Shown here piece by piece: positions 23,163 to 35,200 of a stretch of 64,000 nucleotides of DNA (positions are counted from its first letter, which is position 1; each line of letters opens with the position of its first letter). The DNA lies in assembly GCA_013398175.1 (NCBI GenBank), contig VZRZ01007319.1:1150347-1214346 (forward strand), read 5' to 3'. The DNA is from Climacteris rufus. Its lineage: Eukaryota > Chordata > Aves > Passeriformes > Climacteridae. Below the pieces are notes generated by a model that was not told where the DNA came from, made no database searches, and saw only the letters and a program-made list of their open reading frames with translations. Both the position numbers and the translations under genes were made by a program.

Positions 23163-26100
23163 AGGGTGTTTTCTCAGCGTTCAGAACAATAGTGGGAGTG
23201 AAGCATTGCAGGTTCCAACATCTGTAAAAGTCTGCAATTACAACCTTTCTCTTGAGAGCTGCTCAGTGAAATGTGCTTACAAATGGTTTCTTTCCAGTTG
23301 CTAGTTCAAAATGGCATGCTAAAAAGCACACAGTGCCAGGGATTGCAGCTTGTGTCAGTTTAAATGCTTCTGCCCGGCTTTGTGCTGCTGCAGCGACTGT
23401 TTTGAGACAGGATCAGGAGGGACAATATTTTTTGTAAATTTTAGCAAGAGCCACACTTTGAAATTAAATGGATCACTGTTTAACAAGCTGGTATTGCTCT
23501 GGTTATTGATAGTTATTAGTTCATTCCCTGCATGTATACTAAAAATAAGAAGCAAAAACAATTCTGCTGTGTTAATGGTTTGAGAAGTGTGTTGTTGAAT
23601 GTGGCTGGCCTCCTTTTACAAAATAAATGGACAATCATCTGTGGGACTTAAAAGATATTCTTAGAATCTTAACTGTGTTAGAGGATCTCAGCTTGAGAAC
23701 TATTGCTTATGAAATAACTTCAATATCTGTGTTTTATGTGGGTGATACTGTCAGAGGGTTATCTATGGAGCTTTTAGTAGCTGTCTGACTGTCCATCTGC
23801 TCTATGTGACTGTTTATACTTAACCTTTGTATGAGAAAGTTCAAAGCATGGACACTCTGTCAACCTGATTCATCTGTCACTGAACTGGGTGGCATTGACT
23901 GAAGACCTCTTGCCCAGTGGTTGAGGCCTTTCCATGCCAAAAGTTGTGTTTCGTCTTCGTTGATTATAGCTAAAGGACAAATCTCCTTTTTCTGTTATGC
24001 CTCTGAAATGGTGTGTTACCCTAATTTGTGCTTATATAATGAGCTGCTTTAAAGTGGACCCCGTTTTATTATTATTGCCCAGTGATTTGATGAAAATGAG
24101 CTGCTAATCTCTTCATTTCCTAGCTGAATTTTTCTCTGTTGACAAACTGAATATTTGCTGGGGGAGAGGGTGAGGGTGACAGACACCACAGCTCTGCTCT
24201 CTGAGCCTGCAGGGTACTGGTAGTACATGCTAAAGGCACCATGAGCTGTGGCTGCTTGTGCTGTGATTGAGATACAGAGCTGTTACTTAGGCCTCCTGGT
24301 TAAGTATAATTTTCTACCCTTTACTTAAAGTAGATTTATGTTAATGTAGACATTAAGTTAAGATATTCTCATCTTCCTAGAAGGAAAGCACCAAAGCTGA
24401 AACCACGATTTTGCACTGGCCTCACTAACATTGGTGGTGTTACTTTTGCATCATAATATGGCAGAACTGCCTCAAGACCACTCCTGCCTCCACCCCAAAC
24501 GAAACAAGCAAAAAAACCCACAATACCTACCCAGAAACCTCAACCCTGGCTTGCTGATGCTGATACATTGGTTGCTGATACCTGTTGCTGAGAAGGGGCA
24601 CGTGGTTTCATCTGCGAGAGGTTGCTGACCATGGGAACCTGGAGCTAAGAGTAGTGCTGGTGGCTGTTTTCCAGCCAGCTTTGGTATCAGGTTTACAGAG
24701 TGCATGTGGTACAGCACTTCATATACTGTGTCATGGAGACAGGAATTTAGAGGTTTCTCCAAATGTGTACCTAAGACCTCTCTCACTTAACTGACCTGTG
24801 TGTTTGTGTAGGGGTGCATGGGCTCGTAGGGAAGGTGCTCCCTATGCTGTCCTTGGGTGAGTCATGGGCACGCCTGGTCTGCCACAGCTTGATTGATGTG
24901 CATGGGGAAATGTTTAAATTAATTACAGAAGCACCAAAACCAATCCACAGGTACACAAACACTGAGGTTTCCCCTTGAGGAGAAAGATGCTGTAGTTTAG
25001 TTAGGGAACCACAAGGAGGTTGATTTCTGGGCTTTGGCTTTCTTTTATTTGTTAGTATAACAGCTTACTTGTATTTGAAAGGGTTAAGCAGAGATAAGTT
25101 CATGGTTGAAGCTGCAGTGGTGGGCACAGAATGCATGGCATATCTGCTGTCAAAGAAGTAGTTTGTAATCCCATATGTGTAGATAAAAATGGGAGTTTTC
25201 AGTAGTGGGTTTTTTTTCCTGGCTGTAATTGTGATGTTACTACCAGTTAATCACACCTGGGTTTCATGACTCTGTATTCCTGCTGTAAATCTCAGTTCAG
25301 TGAAATGAGCAAACGCGTGTGAACTGTGAAGGAAAAAGAAAGGGTCAAAAAAAGTAAGGAGGGCAGAGTAGAAAGACCATGTTTGAAATCATCCTCAAAC
25401 TGTTTCTGTGTTTAAGGCCTGGTCAAGTAGTGTTCTTGGCAGAGTTATTCAGAACTTAGAGAGTTCAATGTATATGCAGTGTCTTCTGGAATGAGATCTC
25501 TAGTGACTTAAGAACTGTGTGATCTTTGGGACTATATCTATAAATATAGATACTTTCCTTCTTGTGGACTGTAACTGCTGAACTCAAACCCACCAGTATA
25601 GCACAGGGTTTGATCTTCATACATATAAAGGCCACTTTACATTCTTGAGGCAAGTAAAAAAGATCTTGAACTAGGCACAAATTGTACTGTTCATTTTGCC
25701 TTCTTCCTCGTTTCATACTGATTAATATATTAGGCTGTCTAAACATAAAATACACAAGTAAGATATGTGTGGGAAAACACTGTGTAGGTATATAGCCTTC
25801 AATGATTGGGTAGCTATTTGCAAGCTTGAATTAATTAGTTGAGCTGACGTGCAATCCCTTCAGTTTTGTGGGGGCTGGACAGTTTGTGGGCAAGCAGGAG
25901 GGAAATCCTTTGAGGGATGTGTCATTGTAGGACATTCTCATATCAAAAGGTTTTGGGGGGTGGGGAGGAATGGAGGGGAAGAAAAGTACTAATTGAATAT
26001 CTGCTCATGATCCTCCACGCTGTGAACATAATTTCAAACCAGAGCCTGTTTCATATGGTTCTTCAGTTGCATTATGCTTTTCAGTTCTGTGTTACAAAAG

Positions 26101-28585
26101 AGAGCATTAAATTATTTTTAACACAATGTATAGAGACAGTGCTTGAAATAGTTTGTAATCAGCTAGACCAAGTCTGGTCCAGACCAAGGATGGTGCTTTC
26201 CTGTAGGTCTTTATAGAAGAAAATAGTGTTTGCGCAGTTCAAATGCTTTTCATGTCAGTGCTGATTGCATTTGTTTTCAGTCTAAGAAAAAAGAACATTA
26301 GATTTCACCTCAAAACTATTCTAAGAAAACTTTTTAATAATCATTGATTGTATTTCAGAAACATAGTAGTACTGCAAATGTTACCATAGCTATAGCCATA
26401 AAGTTAGAACAGAGCTGCTATTATTTTTGGAGTGTGTCTAAATCAGTAATTTTTCAAGCGGAAAGATTGGCAGATTTTCATTGTGCTTGTCAAAGTCAAA
26501 GTTACTCGCTTCTTTCCAATTCCTTCAGTTTCACTTATCTGTCTGGTGAAGAGCAGAACACAGAAATGCAGGATGCGCTTTCCAGAGCCCATGTAGGGAG
26601 TGTGCATGCAGCATGTCAATAAATACCTGAGCCTCTCAGGCTTCCCTGTGTCTGCCCCTGTTGTGCTGCCCTCAGAAGGGAAGGTGTCGTGCCTCCACTG
26701 CTCAGATTGCAGAGTCCAGCCCAGAGGTAGGCTCGTGGCCTGAAGGGCAGCATGGCAGAGAGCTGAGTCTGCATCTCCCGAGTCCCACCCAAGGACTCTT
26801 GGCACAGCACCATCCTTCCTCTCTCCTGCAGTTTAAAGACCTGTTTAATACTGAGCGATGGTTGTAAACGTGCTTTTCAGTGCCATCGACTTGCATGAGT
26901 GAAACTCTGTGAAAGGATGCTGTGAAGCTGCCAACACAACTTGTCCAGGAAGTTTTCTTTGCCGAGGAGTGTTAAAGGGGCATTAAAGTTTTCCCTTTGC
27001 TGGGTACTTTTTTTTGCTGTGTGCATCAGTGATGCCTGGGTGGCTGTATTCTTTTTTCAGGCTGGGATTTGGAGCTGTGCTTTTCATTCTTCACTTGCAC
27101 TTAAATAGTAAACCAATGTTTCATAGCACCAGCATTTTCAAATTCTGTGATAATTGAAGTTGCCAAATGATTATTTATTGGGAGTAGAAGTTTATCATTG
27201 TATTATCTTTGGGCTAAATTGGAAGGATAGTGCTTCAAGAATTTTTTAACAGAAAAAAATGATAATAACTTGACATTCCATGGCATACATAAATTGTTGG
27301 AAGTCAAAAGACCATTTGCTTTGAGGCTCTGCATAATGATCTCATTTGTTATTATGTGGTCTGCACTGGCTACTTTCAAGACATGCAGGATTTCTTCCTC
27401 TGTAATGTTTCTGCATCAGGATGATTGAGATCAATACTCCATAGATATGTGGCCATCTGGTTCTCCTAATTCTGCTGAATTTACCAGAAGAAAAAGTAAT
27501 GTATTATGCTTTTCTAAATATAGTCCTTTTTCCACAATTGAAAATTGAATCACCTATTCTGTGGAAGCCTCTGATATTGTGTAGTTTCCTTTGTTGCAAT
27601 TTGACTATTCTTAGGAAAAGTAAACCCTTGATATCTTCATATAAGCATTGTGGGATTTTTTAAAAATTTCTCTTCTTTTGCTGTCATTTTCGGATCCAGA
27701 TGTTCTCCGACTCTACAAACCAAGTAAAGGTGTTAGTGACCTCTTTTATTATTCAGATTGTAGTAAAGACCTTAAAATGTCTTAGAAGGAAAGGAAGGCA
27801 GTGTAAAAAGTAAGCTAGCCCGCTGGGAAGAGTAATTTAAACAAGAAATTTGAAGCACTTCTCTAATAAATCCCAAACCTAATAAAACTCTTTGTGATTG
27901 GGGTTTGGTCTTGGAATTGTATTTCTAGTTTGGAGCTTTCCACTGGCAAAATGTGTTCTGAGAGGGTTAGGTGCGTGTTTTGGGATTAGTATGAGTGGTT
28001 TCAGTTGCTGAATCAGTTGCAGGAGGCATGTTAGAAGCCGTTCAAACCTCGCTGTGAAGCTGTACAGTGATTTCAGTGAGTGAATATGAATGGAACAATC
28101 TCCTTGGTGCCGCTAGGAAAAAGAGTGGTATTAATAACAATGAGAAGAAGAGGGACCAGCACTTGATGTGATGACAGTTTCTGTTTGCCAGCCAAGTAAA
28201 TGTGTCAGAAGGTCACCAAGGAGTATCTATGGCAACCAAGGGAGGAGGGATGGCTCTGCTGGGTCAGTGTTGCTTGTTGGGTAGAACCCCAGGCAGTGAA
28301 CTGTGATATGACCTGATTAGGACTAAGCTACTAACTGAAAGTGATAGTATTTATCAGCCACAGTCTTTAAAAATCAGTGAAAAGCAGAAAAGAAAAACAA
28401 AACCAGTGGAAAGCAGGAAAAGAAAGGACCGAGAAAGTTTGTCTGATATTGTTCAGATTATAAATCCCAAACTATTCACTACACAAAAGTGTGGTAGGCC
28501 TGATCTCTGGAGAAAGGAAAGTTACTTTTCATTTTTGCTAGGTATGTTTTTATTCTGTGATGTCTTAATTTTTCTTTACATTTAG

Positions 28586-28595
28586 TTTTTTTTTT
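28586..28595. repeat. Poly-T tract (T10)
   Basis: Ten T are followed by AAAGAAG. It counts toward the T-over-A run bias of this strand. Confidence 0.8.
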
Positions 28596-31500
28596 AAAGA
28601 AGTCAGGTTTATGAGGAATCTTACACGCCAACACCAGACTTGTCATTGGGGCTAGCCATAAATTTTGTCGTGACATTTCTTGTGTGGTTTTAAAAACTAA
28701 AAATAAATGAAAAAGCACCCAGTCTTTCAAGCCTTTGACAGAAATCCAGCAGCTTAAATATTGTTAAAATCCAGTCTGTGGGGTGGGTTAACTGAATTCC
28801 CAGTGTAGTAGCACTATTAAAGCAACTGTCTTATATAATAAATGGCTATATGCTATATGACACACTTGAGGGGTCATTATTTTTGGTTGGCTTGAAAGCT
28901 GGTGTTGTTTGCGGGGCTGCAGCGAGGAAACATCAGCCTGTACCATGTATGTGATCAAAGTGGCATAGTGGAAGAGTGAGGGCAGGTTTCCTCAGAGACC
29001 ACTCTGGGTGCAGGCTGGGGAGAGGAGATGGATTTCCACCTGTTTCTTTGGCCTGTAACCCACAGTATTAAATTCTGCTGTGAAAGTGCTGTATGTTCCT
29101 TTCCCTTCACCACCCTCCATTTTGTACTGCAGCGTGGAAGCCTGAAGAGTAATACTGCCTGTGGTACTTCAGGCTCTGAAGGGCTGTGGAACTACACTGC
29201 ATTATTGAGGGGATTTATAATCTCCTGGACACATTGTAATTTGCTTTATATTAATGAATGTGCACAGGAATAATGTGGTAAAGATCTGCACATGAACAAA
29301 ATGGTACAAATCTGCAGTTTGCCTGGGTGTTCTCTTTTTCCCATGGATCTGCTGTATAACACAGAGCTTTACATCTGAAGTACTTCTTGCTGTTGAGATG
29401 GTCTTCAGTAGCATGACCCCATGCTCTGATCCTTAATTTGCTCAGAGCCAGCCTCAGACCAGCTGCCTTGAGAGCACAGCCTGCTCCTGTTGAGCCTGCT
29501 CTCAAACCCTCATTTTATTTTTCATGTTCCTACATTTTGTCAGGTGCCAGCTGGCACTGCAGCTGCGCTGGTGGCACTCGGAGGAGCGCGGGGTCACTGT
29601 GAGCTCAGCGGGGCCCTGGCTGCTGCAGGGGTGGCACCAGCAACCACAGAGGAGCTGGGAGGGGTTTGTCACGTTGCTCTTGAGGTGATTCCTCCACATA
29701 TGCATAGAGCAATACAAATAGACTTCTAGTTCTTCTGTATCTCTGCCAAGCAGAACGTTACTACACAGCACTGTCATTCAGCTGGAATAAAGGGAAATAA
29801 AGGGTGAAAATGTTTGCAGGATCGCAGAACTGTTGACTCTTTCAAACCCCCTACAAAAGTAAATGATTGAACAAGTCTACAGCTGGTTCAGCAGGGATGT
29901 GCAGCTCAAGCTGTAATTTTCTATTCCGAGATAAAATCTGGTTATTGTTTAATGAAATAGAGAGTTAAGGCTTTGAATTGCAAGCAATTCAGATGTTTTT
30001 CTTCCACAAGATTGTGTAGCATTTTTTGTTTTGTTTTCTGTCTTCTTGTGTCAATATCTAAAAATTTACTGTGGTAAGTCCAAGTGGCAGAGAACATGGT
30101 TTGTTCTAGCACGAAGAGAACAGTCAGGCAGTGTTTCTCCAGGTTCAGAAAGCCTGAAAGGAGGAGAGAAGTAAGTCAAACTGTTGAGTTAGAAATAATT
30201 TCTGACTGATGCTTGTGTAGAGCCATTTGCATCCATATTTCCGATGACTGTGAAATGTGTTGCAATGGTGAGTCTTAAAGACCCAACAAATTCCATTCCT
30301 CATAGTACACAGAAAGTGCCCTAGAATTTTCCTTGTTATCTGTTTTTGGATCCTGTGTTGTTGGCAGCATGGTACAAGCTATAGCTGGCACCCGCATGAT
30401 GCAGTGCTAGGCTTTGTGTAAAAATACTCTGGAGTGTATGTGGGCAGGGCCATAGCCTCTGCAGTTGCTCTGTTTGTCGCACGGCTCCTTCATCTTTTGC
30501 ATGTTTTTGTATGTGATATTTGGGGAAATTTTAACAAACCTGGCTTAGGGTCTGGAATAACAACCAGCATCGTATCAAAGCACTTAGTGTATTCTGAAAG
30601 GAACATGCTTGTACAGCACAAGTTAAGTATAGCAAGGCTTTTTGACTGACGTAAGGGAAAGGTATTTGGAAAGCATTTGAAGTACCTACAGATTTTTACA
30701 CTGTGTCAAAATGCGGTGCTTAGAAATCTCACCATGAAACCTATATTGATAAAAACAGCTTTCCCCTCAGTTTCCAGGGATACCTGTGACCTGAAGGCCA
30801 TTGTGACTGGTTGCTTTCACTCTGTGTCGATGTTGGAGTACAAAGGACAGTCCATGGCTATGGTGTGTTGTCCAGGATTTGGTGCAGCGGGTTTACCCTT
30901 AGTAATGGTATGAAGTTTTTTAGGGAAGACAGATCCAAGTGTTTCAGCAGATGAGCTGTGTTGGGTGAAATCTATGCAAGGTCACCAACCTCATCTTCTG
31001 CTAAATTGGACAAAACTGTTTTAAGAAATAACCTGGGTTTTCTCATACTTAAGCACTTGAAATATTAGGGGAAATAAAAGTGGATTTTATTCCTCCTAAA
31101 TGCAAAAGAGCCTTTGGAAATTTTTTTAGACAGGCAAACTGTAGATTCAAAAATATGTGTAGCAAATTTATCACAAACAAGACATGTTTATTTCCTCACT
31201 CATTTGCTTCAGAGACACTTTAAACTAGCTTGTTTTCTGAGCTCGTAAGTTGCAGACATTGAAGAGTAGAAAGTAGAAGACTAATAGCAGTGATGGCAGA
31301 AACACCTCTTAGCTGCTTATTAAATAAAAAGTGTTTTGCTTCCAAATTCTTAAGTGCTACAGTTATTTAATCTAGTTTGCCCAACCTCTCTTTTTAAGAC
31401 ATTTGTTCTGCTTAAAATTGCAAGGAAATTTTTTGTCAGAACACTTTGTTGGTTTAGATAATGTCACTTTTTTCCATCTCTTTTGTTCAACACATGAAAT

Positions 31501-31867
31501 AAAACACGTTTGAATTGAGAGTTGGCCCTTATTAATTGGAGTTTCAGGAAGCAGAAAATGGGAATGCTAACAGAGTATCTTCAAATAAATCATGATTAAT
31601 TGCACGTAGAACACTCTGACTTCATTTGTGTATGCTTAACAAGCCTTTACTGACTACTACCAGTTTCTGGTGTTCAAGAGTAAAACTGAGAGTGTGTAGC
31701 ATCAGTATCTGTTTGAATATACACCTGGTCCTGCTTTCACTGCTAGAAAGCACAAGCACTTGGTTCCACTGCGGTCTGCTGTTGGCAGCTGCTGATGAGA
31801 GCAGACTGGATCCCAACGCTGGACATACTCTGTGTACAACATGGATACAGAGCTTCTTCTCTAGAAA

Positions 31868-31872
31868 GTGAG
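31868..31872. repeat. Candidate left target-site duplication (GTGAG)
   Basis: GTGAG directly flanks the TGTCAG edge of the putative LTR and matches GTGAA at 32,236-32,240 in four of five bases. The match is suggestive rather than conclusive. Confidence 0.4.
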
Positions 31873-31896
31873 TGTCAGTCTTTTTTTCACAGAGGA

Positions 31897-31902
31897 TTTA
31901 TT
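31897..31902 (-). terminator. LTR polyadenylation signal AATAAA
   Basis: The plus strand reads TTTATT, so the minus strand reads AATAAA within GGTAATAAATCC, close to the 3' end of the LTR. The position fits a retroviral R-region polyadenylation signal. Confidence 0.55.
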
Positions 31903-32027
31903 ACCGCGATGCCCCGTTATTTCGGCTTATCCCGGTAATCAGTCGAAGACGCAGAAATAATGAGAGCCGGACTTCGGGCTGTGTTCAGAGCAAGGGCGGA
32001 AAGGGGGGAAACCCCTTTCGTTTTATT

Positions 32028-32035
32028 CTTATATA
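32028..32035 (-). promoter_or_regulatory. LTR TATA box TATATAAG
   Basis: The minus strand reads GTATATAAGAATAAAACG. The TATA box lies about 125 bases upstream of the AATAAA signal, matching the usual U3-R arrangement of an LTR promoter. Confidence 0.5.
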
Positions 32036-32235
32036 CACTTTTAGAAATCGAAATCACAGATCATTGGAGAAAATTAACACTTCCGTCTCTAACTATATTG
32101 GTTACAAGAAGTGTCCGTCAAAGGGATCTGTGTCCATGGGAAAGGAATGTAAAAAGATAATTTTTACAACAACATAGCTATGTTTACAGAAATCGTCCTT
32201 GAGACTGTCTAACAGAGAAAACTAGCTATTTTACA

Positions 32236-32240
32236 GTGAA
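32236..32240. repeat. Candidate right target-site duplication (GTGAA)
   Basis: It follows the TTTTACA edge of the putative LTR and differs from the left copy GTGAG by one base, as expected for an old insertion. Confidence 0.4.
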
Positions 32241-35200
32241 AAATGGGCAACATCGATTCTGCTTTATTCACCTTAATTTCCCTGCTGAGTGCCCTTTTCC
32301 CTGCTCTTCATTCATTAAAAGGCCTTTTCCAGTCCCATACCCATTGCACAAATGTTTTCGCAGCATTATTTGGCCATGTGTGAGTTTTTTGTCACCATTA
32401 GAGCAGTTTGCATGATACATCTCTCTGTGCTGTTGAACCTGGTTGTAGTTTTTCTGTGCCCTGCCACACTTTGGACTTTGGAGGCTCAGCAATTTTGCAA
32501 AGCAGATTTCTTTCCTACTGACTGCTGCCAGTGTGCAGTTCTGGTTTGCTCAAGGTCCTTCCCTTTGAAAGTCACTCTTGCCCTGTTGGCAAGTGGAAGG
32601 TGCTCATTTGATGGGGAGGGAGAGGACCAAGGGTGAAGAGAGTAATTTTCATGCTTTAAGCTGCAGTCATTGAAGTGATGCAACACACTTGCTGTATCAG
32701 CCATTGGTTAAGCCGTTGCATCACTTAACTGTTCATCAGCTTCATCAGTGTATTCAGCATTTGGTGATGAAGGTTATGTGGGGAGAAGAGATTGCAATTT
32801 GTGGAGATGCACTCATGTAAAAGAGGTGGCCAGAGGAACTCAGCTCTCCAGCCTCAATAGAAAATGCATCCACAGAGAATGGTTCCTCTGGCTCCGATAT
32901 GTACTGTTTTTCTTTAACCAAGGTGAAGCCAGGAAGGACAGCTGCCTTCTAAAGCTTTATACTTTGCAACTAAGGAAGGAGAAAAGCTTCCCTCTTAACA
33001 GCTGTAAGATGTAGCTGAGATCCGAGAAGCCCCAAATTCTCTGTAGTTGTGTTGTTGCTACCAACTTACAGACTCGTTTGGGGGCATTATGCTTCTTCGG
33101 CCTGTGCCTCCTTTCCTTATGCTGTGGGATTTAAATCCCTTCCCCTTGTGCATCGAAAAGCTTCTTGTGGGAGTCAGCTGGGTTGCCTTTTCCAACTTCC
33201 ACTCTGAGTAGCCTGAAGATCTCCTGGTGTTATACTGATAAAGGTGCCTTCTTTCTGAAATCATATAGTATGGTGAGGTTCTGTGAGCTCAGTGCTTAGC
33301 TGGATGAGATGGAATGTCAAATCATCTGTCCAAAAAACTGATTCCAATTAGTTTTTGTAAATTTGGTCTGTGCCTTTGATGAAATTTTTCATGTCCTGCC
33401 TTCTAAAGGAAGTAAAGGCAAAGACAATGCTTTTATCTGTTATCAGTTCCATAGATTGCTGTTAAGGTTTTTTCAGTTTTTGGTATTAGGAAAAAACCAA
33501 ACCATAGGGCCTGTTATTATAAACAAATTATCAGCAGAGGGAAGGAGCAGTGGGATGGATACCAGTGTTGGGAAGATAAATGGGAAAGCTAAGTAACATC
33601 AGAAGGGGCTACAGGTTGAGGGTTGGGTTGGGAAGATAGTGGAGATGGGAGCTGGAGCATCAGTAAAGTGTATACAGGATAACTGAAAATCAGTTATCAT
33701 CTGTCAGATAGGAAAGAGTGAAAGGGGAGGCAGTGGAAAATGAGTGTACAGGAAGATCCTGGCACTGGATTTGAGGAGCAGGAATCTCCTTCATTGTGTG
33801 TAATACTTCAGAGGCATAAAAGACTGGAGTTTATTCTTGTTAATGTGCTAATAAGAGTTCAGGGTTTTATATCTTACCTCTCTGGAAACTGAGTAGCTGC
33901 ATAGTGAAGAGATCTGCCACAGCAGACATAAACCAGCTGTTGAAAAGGCCTCACCTTCTGTCCCTCTTGTGCAGTCAAGGGACTTGTAAAGCAGTGTGAG
34001 CATTCAGAGTTGTATGCAATTCTTGTTCTAACCCTTGTCCTACCCTATCCTTTTGAGTTTTCTTAAGCTTAACTAGCTAATGCTCCAGTGGCAAAATACA
34101 AATGCTATCATCTGTGCTGCTAAGAAAAGTGATGGTATTTTTGAGTGTGTTTAAGGGAATCCAATGGTGAGGTGCTTCAGGATAAAGATTTAATTCTTAG
34201 TTTGGCTATTTAGATTTTCAGTTTATTCCTCCTCAGCTGTACTCATGCAGATTGCCTTTCAGTAACACAGAAGAAATAATGACCAGTTCTTTCACTCTTT
34301 CCTGCATTATTTCTTAAATTAACAAATTGTCTAACTAGAAATACATTTTGAGAGGAAAGATGAGTTTTCTTGGAATTTTTTGTGATACCTGAGACTAAGG
34401 TAATTATTAGCAATTATTAACTTTTCACAACCATATTATATTTCCTTTTGTGCCATACATACATCCTTTTCCAGCCTTTATCATCTAGCAACTTTTCGTG
34501 CATTCAAGCTTAATTTGATATTAGTTGCATGCTTTTACATAGTTATTCTAATCTTAGTTCTTTTCAAAAGAAGGGCAAATTACAGAAACAACCATTGTGA
34601 GATACAAACTCCTAGATGATGATACCAATTTGCTTTTCACAGTTAGGCACAATAAATTACTTTTCATTTCAGGTGAAATTAACTTCACTGACATGTTTCT
34701 TCCTCCACGGAACACAGTTGGGTTCTGGGACAGGGATGAAAAGATAGCAGTCATGAAACTGAAGCAGCAGTTAACTTTTTATTTAATTTTATATTTATCT
34801 GCTTGATAATCTACATGGAAAGCTGTATGGACAAGTTCTTTTCCTATTGTGTTTTAATTTCCTGTTACAGGTGAGGAATTTGCACTTAACTTTGTGATGA
34901 ACCCAGAATCCCCCAGGCATTGCTTTTTGAAAATTCCGTATAGGAAATAAGAGTGTTTCTTTTTTAGGAATCTCTTGAGTCAACTACATTTTTGATAAAG
35001 CAGATTGTATTTTTTATTGGCCTGATTCAGTATTAGATTATTGCAGTCTCATTCCATCTTAATTTCATCCATCAATGGAATTATTTCAGCATAAACCTGG
35101 TACAAGGGATGGCAGAATTAGCCTCTGTGTGTGTAATTATTCTCTAGTCTGCAAGGGTAAGAAGTACCTCCTGGAGGCCAGCAGTACTGCCCTATTAAAT

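Larger units (their letters stand above)
22051..31867. other. Noncoding stretch, no gene recognised
   Basis: Nothing recognisable as a gene is present. The largest open frame (148 codons, plus strand, near 22.6-23.0 kb) has no domain I know. The stretch holds a degenerate TG-rich patch at 23,101-23,162, a T10 run at 28,586-28,595, a G-rich run near 25,955 and a modest GC-rich patch at about 29,560-29,640. It is otherwise unremarkable AT-leaning DNA. Confidence 0.55.
31873..32235 (-). mobile_element. Probable solo LTR of an endogenous retrovirus-like element
   Basis: Read on the minus strand, the segment begins TGTAAA and ends GACTGACA, the usual TG...CA ends. It carries a TATA box TATATAAG (32,028-32,035) and, about 125 bases later, a polyadenylation signal AATAAA (31,897-31,902). 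The CpG-rich part between them would be the R region, and the piece after AATAAA is short. Nearly matching 5-bp flanks suggest a target duplication, as for ERVL- or ERVK-type avian elements. No gag, pol or env frames lie beside it, so it appears to be a solo LTR left by recombination. The roughly 100-codon plus-strand frame across it is accidental. The exact family and ends are uncertain. Confidence 0.62.

Noticed and set aside
25543..25562. Palindrome TATCTATA-AA-TATAGATA
   Set aside because: It is pure AT-rich low complexity, and such palindromes are expected often by chance.
25955..25978. G-rich run as a possible G-quadruplex
   Set aside because: Only three clear runs of three or more G are present, and the fourth would have to split one run. 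The support is weak.
26812..26867. Strong acceptor-like CCTTCCTCTCTCCTGCAG with a short frame
   Set aside because: Only about 12 codons follow before a stop and the peptide is not recognised. Isolated acceptors are common.
31872..32177. Roughly 100-codon open frame on the plus strand
   Set aside because: It lies within the antisense solo LTR, which explains the sequence better than a gene does.
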